64,000 bases of DNA from Siphonodentalium dalli. Taxonomy: Eukaryota > Mollusca > Scaphopoda > Gadilida > Siphonodentaliidae. The translations under genes and the position numbers were made by a program. Where the stretch lies: contig CP136061.1 in assembly GCA_032622095.1 (NCBI GenBank), forward strand, positions 198,758,935 through 198,822,934. The letters run 5' to 3'. Under the pieces are notes generated by a model. That model was not told where the DNA came from, did not search any database, and was given only the letters and a program-made list of their open reading frames with translations. Positions 62,387-64,000 of the stretch are shown here, piece after piece. Position 1 is the first letter of the stretch. Every line of letters begins with the position of its first letter.

Positions 62387-62961
62387 GATTATACTAATCG
62401 GTTAACCACTTGCATTAGTAGGGACCTAATTCGTCATGCTCCTTCATCATTTAGGTGAAGGTTATCTTCACAATACAGTTCTGACTTTGGTGCTTCTTTG
62501 GTTTAAAAGACTCTATAAGTTCTTATGAATTGCATTTGTCTTTCCAAGCACATTTCCGATAACTTTTTATTTACATTAATAACCTTCTCACCAAAAACCT
62601 CTATATCCTTTGTCCGCGGAATAACCGCGGACATAATTATCTTGCATGGTAGGGCTTATATTGCTTCCCGAGTTCGAGCAATAAGGGTTGAGAAGGCTTT
62701 ACTAATGTTATCCTCTGATGTCGACTCAATTTTGTTAGTGCCAACATGATAGATGATATGATAGTATGAATTTAAAGGTTTACCATTCAACTTCTTGCTT
62801 TGAATCAAATTAGCCAGTCTCTTTATGTTGATTCCTCGAAAGATCATAACTTCAAGAGTACGAATACCTCTAACGTGCTTGCATATGGAGTCAGACACCA
62901 ACAGAGCATTCCTCTGTCGTTTAACTGAAAAACATAAAGTGGAGTTACTTGGACTATTCAA
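62387..62961 (-). pseudogene. SGNH/GDSL hydrolase-like ORF, decayed, downstream of a tyrosine recombinase
   Basis: On the minus strand, KRQRNALLVSDSICKHV (from about 62928) holds block I, with SDS in place of GDS. YHVGTNKI (about 62750) holds block III, with Lys in place of the usual Asp or Asn after GTN. A frameshift near 62650 leads to SAVIPRTKDIEVFGEKV, then CLERQMQFIRTY; a further shift near 62480 leads to DNLHLNDEGA (about 62440-62465), block V with its Asp and His, then a stop and a few more in-frame residues to about 62387. The fold is thus nearly complete but broken at least three times. TTTTTCAG just before KRQRN may be a splice acceptor. Order and spacing behind the recombinase match what I recall for Ngaro-type elements with an extra hydrolase ORF. 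Confidence 0.75.
62611..62633. repeat. Perfect 9-bp GC-rich hairpin
   Basis: TGTCCGCGG, AATAA loop, CCGCGGACA. It lies within the decayed SGNH frame (codons for SAVIPRTK), so it may simply reflect coding sequence. Confidence 0.55.
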
Positions 62962-63585
62962 CGACTCGTAATAATATGATCTCTCATTTGCTTAGCTATT
63001 AAAAATTTGTCTTGTACTGTATAACTTAAATATCTCTTATAAGCATCACTTGACCAGTCATGCATCCCATCAACTGAATCAATTCACCCGGCACTTGTGG
63101 CTGAAAGGCCCAAGTGGCCACCCCCTCTCCTAAATCCATGGGTTGAATAGAGCACTGGATCTCTACCAGTCTTTCTTATAACGTTTTTAAGAAATGCTTG
63201 AAATTGTTGATAGGTGACTGGTCTGTGACTTTCCAAATGCATGAATGCGGGATTGGTGACTTCCCCCGGTACTAGGTTTATCATATTTCTATAAGCTGCC
63301 ACTGGGCACAGTCTGGAGCCTGGGATAGATAGCATTGGCATTCTTAATGTTTTTTGTCCAAATTGAGTAGTTTTTGACCATTTAATAACAACTAACAGAA
63401 CTCCTTCTGACTGCAAGATATCTCCCCTATAGTAAGCTAATGACCCGAATCAAACTTAGAATCAGACTCTGGAACTAAATTAGACTTTCTCAGCATTAAA
63501 AAGAATGCCATTAGAAACATTGACCAGAATGTAGCGTCTTTGGGGTTGTTGTGATCCATCTTACACCCGCAATTTGTCCGTTAGA
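62958..63585 (-). pseudogene. Tyrosine recombinase C-terminal catalytic domain, frameshifted
   Basis: Reading the minus strand from about 63585: HNNPKDATFWSMF and MLRKSNLVP (first catalytic Arg, about 63470); a stop and frame change near 63430; YRGDILQSEGVLL, KWSKTTQFG (beta-hairpin Lys region), LCPVAAYRN and HGFRRGG (His codon at 63138-63140). A shift in the adjacent G-run leads to ATWAFQPQVPGELIQLM, and another shift near 63065 leads to HDWSSDAYKRYL, with Trp near 63054 and the nucleophile Tyr codon at 63039-63041, ending at stop 62958-62960. The complete catalytic set R, K, HxxR, H/W and Y is legible through at least three frameshifts. The N-terminal core-binding domain is not seen; upstream sequence becomes a direct repeat. 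Sequence motifs differ clearly from the recombinase at 1175-2177, so the two are separate families. Confidence 0.87.
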
Positions 63586-63594
63586 GACGTGGAT

Positions 63595-64000
63595 GTGGCC
63601 CACATCTCCAAAAATTAATACATTTCAAAAATCGATATCTGATCATTCTGAGCTTTGAAGGGTGGGTTCCTCGACTCGAATCAAATATGTTTTACCTCCA
63701 AAGCGAATTAAAGAAAGAGTACTTTGGGGGTGCTTAATCGGATTGAGTACCTTTAATTACATTATTGTGTGATGACGATGCATTGTGTCCCATTTACTAG
63801 TCTAAGATGCACGTTTTAACATGCTGCCTTTATTTAAAACAAAAACACTCTGGTAAGTGGCCCACATCTCAAAACATTAATACATTTCAAAAATCGATAT
63901 CTGATCACTCTTAGCTTTGAATGGTAGGTTCCTCGACTCGAATCAAATATGTTTTACCCCCGAAGCCAAAGAAATAGTAATTTAGGGGTGCTTAATCGGA
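63595..64000. repeat. Direct repeat, ~145 bp, two copies 262 bp apart
   Basis: GTGGCCCACATCTC begins at 63595 and 63857. Both copies continue ATTAATACATTTCAAAAATC, GATATCTGATCA, GGTTCCTCGACTCGAATC, AAATATGTTTTACC and end GGGGTGCTTAATCGGA, the second cut by the window edge. They differ by several substitutions and small indels. Lying just upstream of the recombinase remnant, they could be part of a split direct terminal repeat of a Ngaro-like element or an independent short tandem array; the sequence beyond the window would tell. Confidence 0.8.

Noticed and set aside
1-64000. CRISPR array or bacterial operons
   Set aside because: No short regularly spaced repeats with unique spacers; splice-like sites, LINE and DIRS-type remnants show a eukaryotic genome.

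Overview
The window reads as a gene-poor, repeat-dominated piece of an animal genome, most likely a bivalve mollusc. The basis is moderate AT-richness, remains of tyrosine-recombinase retrotransposons, an APE-type LINE, TTAA-flanked MITEs, a MULE-like transposase scrap, and tandem repeats carrying phrases such as GGGAGATAACTC and GGGCCATAACTCTG, which I associate with molluscan repeats (recollection, not a search). I see no intact host gene, no rRNA or tRNA gene and no CRISPR array.

Layout. 1-640: nothing recognised. 644-2177: 3' half of a decayed DIRS/Ngaro-type retrotransposon (end of reverse transcriptase/RNase H, then a tyrosine recombinase with two frameshifts). 2225-7636: a 5'-truncated LINE whose ORF1 joins an SGNH-esterase remnant to an RRM-like region and whose ORF2 carries AP endonuclease, reverse transcriptase and a C-terminal zinc knuckle behind one frameshift. 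Its 3' UTR holds a ~420-bp ATC/CAT microsatellite, and it ends in AATAAA plus (AAT)n. 7860-9157: two older diverged tandem repeats (130-bp and ~345-bp periods) and a poly(A) run.

9198-57209 is one large satellite domain. Array A (1,725-bp unit, near-identical copies, itself made of ~0.29-kb subrepeats) runs 9198-24110 and again 36587-57209 in the same orientation. Between the two halves lies Array B, a 12.5-kb head-to-head palindrome of a second, unrelated 1.9-kb unit: 2.8 units forward (24111-29380) and 3.8 units reversed (29381-36586), with a 52-bp asymmetric centre. Both outer ends of the palindrome stop at the same phase of the 1.9-kb unit, and the two arms carry fixed arm-specific differences. 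Indels crowd the last ~4.6 kb of Array A before a 100-N scaffold gap (57210-57309), so copy number there is not reliable.

57310-64000 is a patchwork of small transposon relics: a region bounded by poly-C/poly-G termini (58731-59876) with a piggyBac-like MITE nested inside (59312-59647), a MULE transposase fragment (60185-60456, minus), a second TTAA-flanked MITE (61754-62343), and on the minus strand a decayed tyrosine recombinase directly followed by a decayed SGNH hydrolase (63585 down to 62387). A 262-bp-spaced direct repeat closes the window.

Nothing here works as a pathway. The recurring theme is selfish DNA. The strongest candidate for something undescribed is the palindromic Array B block inside Array A; the second is the recurring tyrosine recombinase then SGNH order at both ends of the window.
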